DNA of 34,679 nucleotides from positions 1-34,679 of the forward strand of contig JAHEBL010000030.1 of assembly GCA_024642265.1 (NCBI GenBank), read 5' to 3'. Shown one piece after another: positions 34,519 through 34,679 of the stretch; position 1 is the stretch's first letter; every line of letters starts with the position of its first letter. The notes under the pieces were generated by a model that had not been told where the DNA came from, did not search any database, and saw only the letters and a program-made list of their open reading frames with translations. This DNA is from Haliea sp. Lineage in GTDB: Bacteria; Pseudomonadota; Gammaproteobacteria; Pseudomonadales; Halieaceae. A program made the translations under genes and the position numbers.

Positions 34519-34679
34519 ATGGCCGATACCGCACGGGCTGTAGTCCGCCACCTGATAATGCTGCTCTGCTTCTGGCTGCCCGCGTCGCGGCGCAAGAAGA
34601 TTGAGCGCTGGCTGCGTGGTCGCGAGGAGTTCAAGAAGCTCGAGAAAAGCGACTGGGTGCTGATGAGCTGGGGCAAGTC
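34519..34679 (+). CDS. N-terminal fragment, possible sulfotransferase (cut by window edge)
   Basis: ATG 34519 opens a frame that runs off the window after 53 codons. An AGGA element lies upstream, although somewhat far. The visible protein has a hydrophobic stretch (HLIMLLCFWLPA, about 11-22), a basic charged helix (RRKKIERWLRGREEFKKLEKS), then WVLMSWGKS at the edge. The last part could be the beginning of a 5'-PSB loop (x-x-x-G-K-S-G-x-T/R-W) of a sulfotransferase, as in the other sulfotransferases here, but the decisive residues are outside the window. The gene is real with fair confidence; the function is only a guess. Confidence 0.5.
   Translation, partial: MADTARAVVRHLIMLLCFWLPASRRKKIERWLRGREEFKKLEKSDWVLMSWGK

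Overview
The window looks like a chromosomal segment of a high-GC Gram-negative bacterium. The outer-membrane lipid genes (LptF/LptG and LpxL-type acyltransferases), an AvtA close to the enterobacterial enzyme, sigma-54 promoters and a BLUF photoreceptor point to a gammaproteobacterium, perhaps a marine one. That placement is inference. I saw no tRNA, rRNA, CRISPR array, transposase or phage gene. Almost every gene concerns the cell surface.

Positions 1-10512 hold an exopolysaccharide locus. Two minus-strand operons and one plus-strand gene each have a near-consensus sigma-54 (-24/-12) promoter. Operon A (9463 to 5044) encodes a DUF6492 glycosyltransferase-like protein, a GT4 glycosyltransferase, a Wzx-type flippase and a sulfotransferase. 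Operon B (4825 to 1) encodes a seven-SLBB export protein, a Wzz-type copolymerase and a WecG/TagA/CpsF glycosyltransferase cut by the window edge. The plus-strand gene (9820-10512) encodes the priming undecaprenyl-phosphate sugar-phosphate transferase. A shared 14-base word lies 130-140 bases upstream of both minus promoters and suggests a common bacterial enhancer-binding protein, whose gene is not in the window. The product is probably a sulfated polysaccharide.

Positions 10543-14786 hold a minus-strand group (avtA aminotransferase, Nudix hydrolase, BLUF protein) and a plus-strand pair (2OG-Fe(II) oxygenase and sulfotransferase), separated by an NtrC-like operator.

Positions 14806-31510 form what I read as a bacterial sphingolipid locus. 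It carries counterparts of the five genes known to make ceramide in Caulobacter: an alpha-oxoamine synthase like serine palmitoyltransferase, its acyl carrier protein, a fatty-acyl-AMP ligase, a ceramide-reductase-like SDR and a GNAT-fold ceramide-synthase-like acyltransferase. Around them are a fatty-acid hydroxylase, two LpxL-like acyltransferases (one with H-x4-Q instead of H-x4-D/E), a nucleotidyltransferase, a metallophosphoesterase, an ELM1-family protein, an ABC exporter and an LptF/LptG pair. A complete murA overlaps the spt stop codon by one base, so a peptidoglycan enzyme appears to be translated with the sphingolipid enzymes. A reasonable hypothesis is that the region makes, decorates and exports a sphingolipid-based outer-membrane lipid.

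Positions 31609-34679 continue with a sulfotransferase overlapping a second ELM1 protein, a second 2OG-Fe(II) oxygenase and the first 53 codons of a gene that may be another sulfotransferase. The last divergent promoter region contains four heptads at an 11-base period, like an OmpR/PhoB-type operator.
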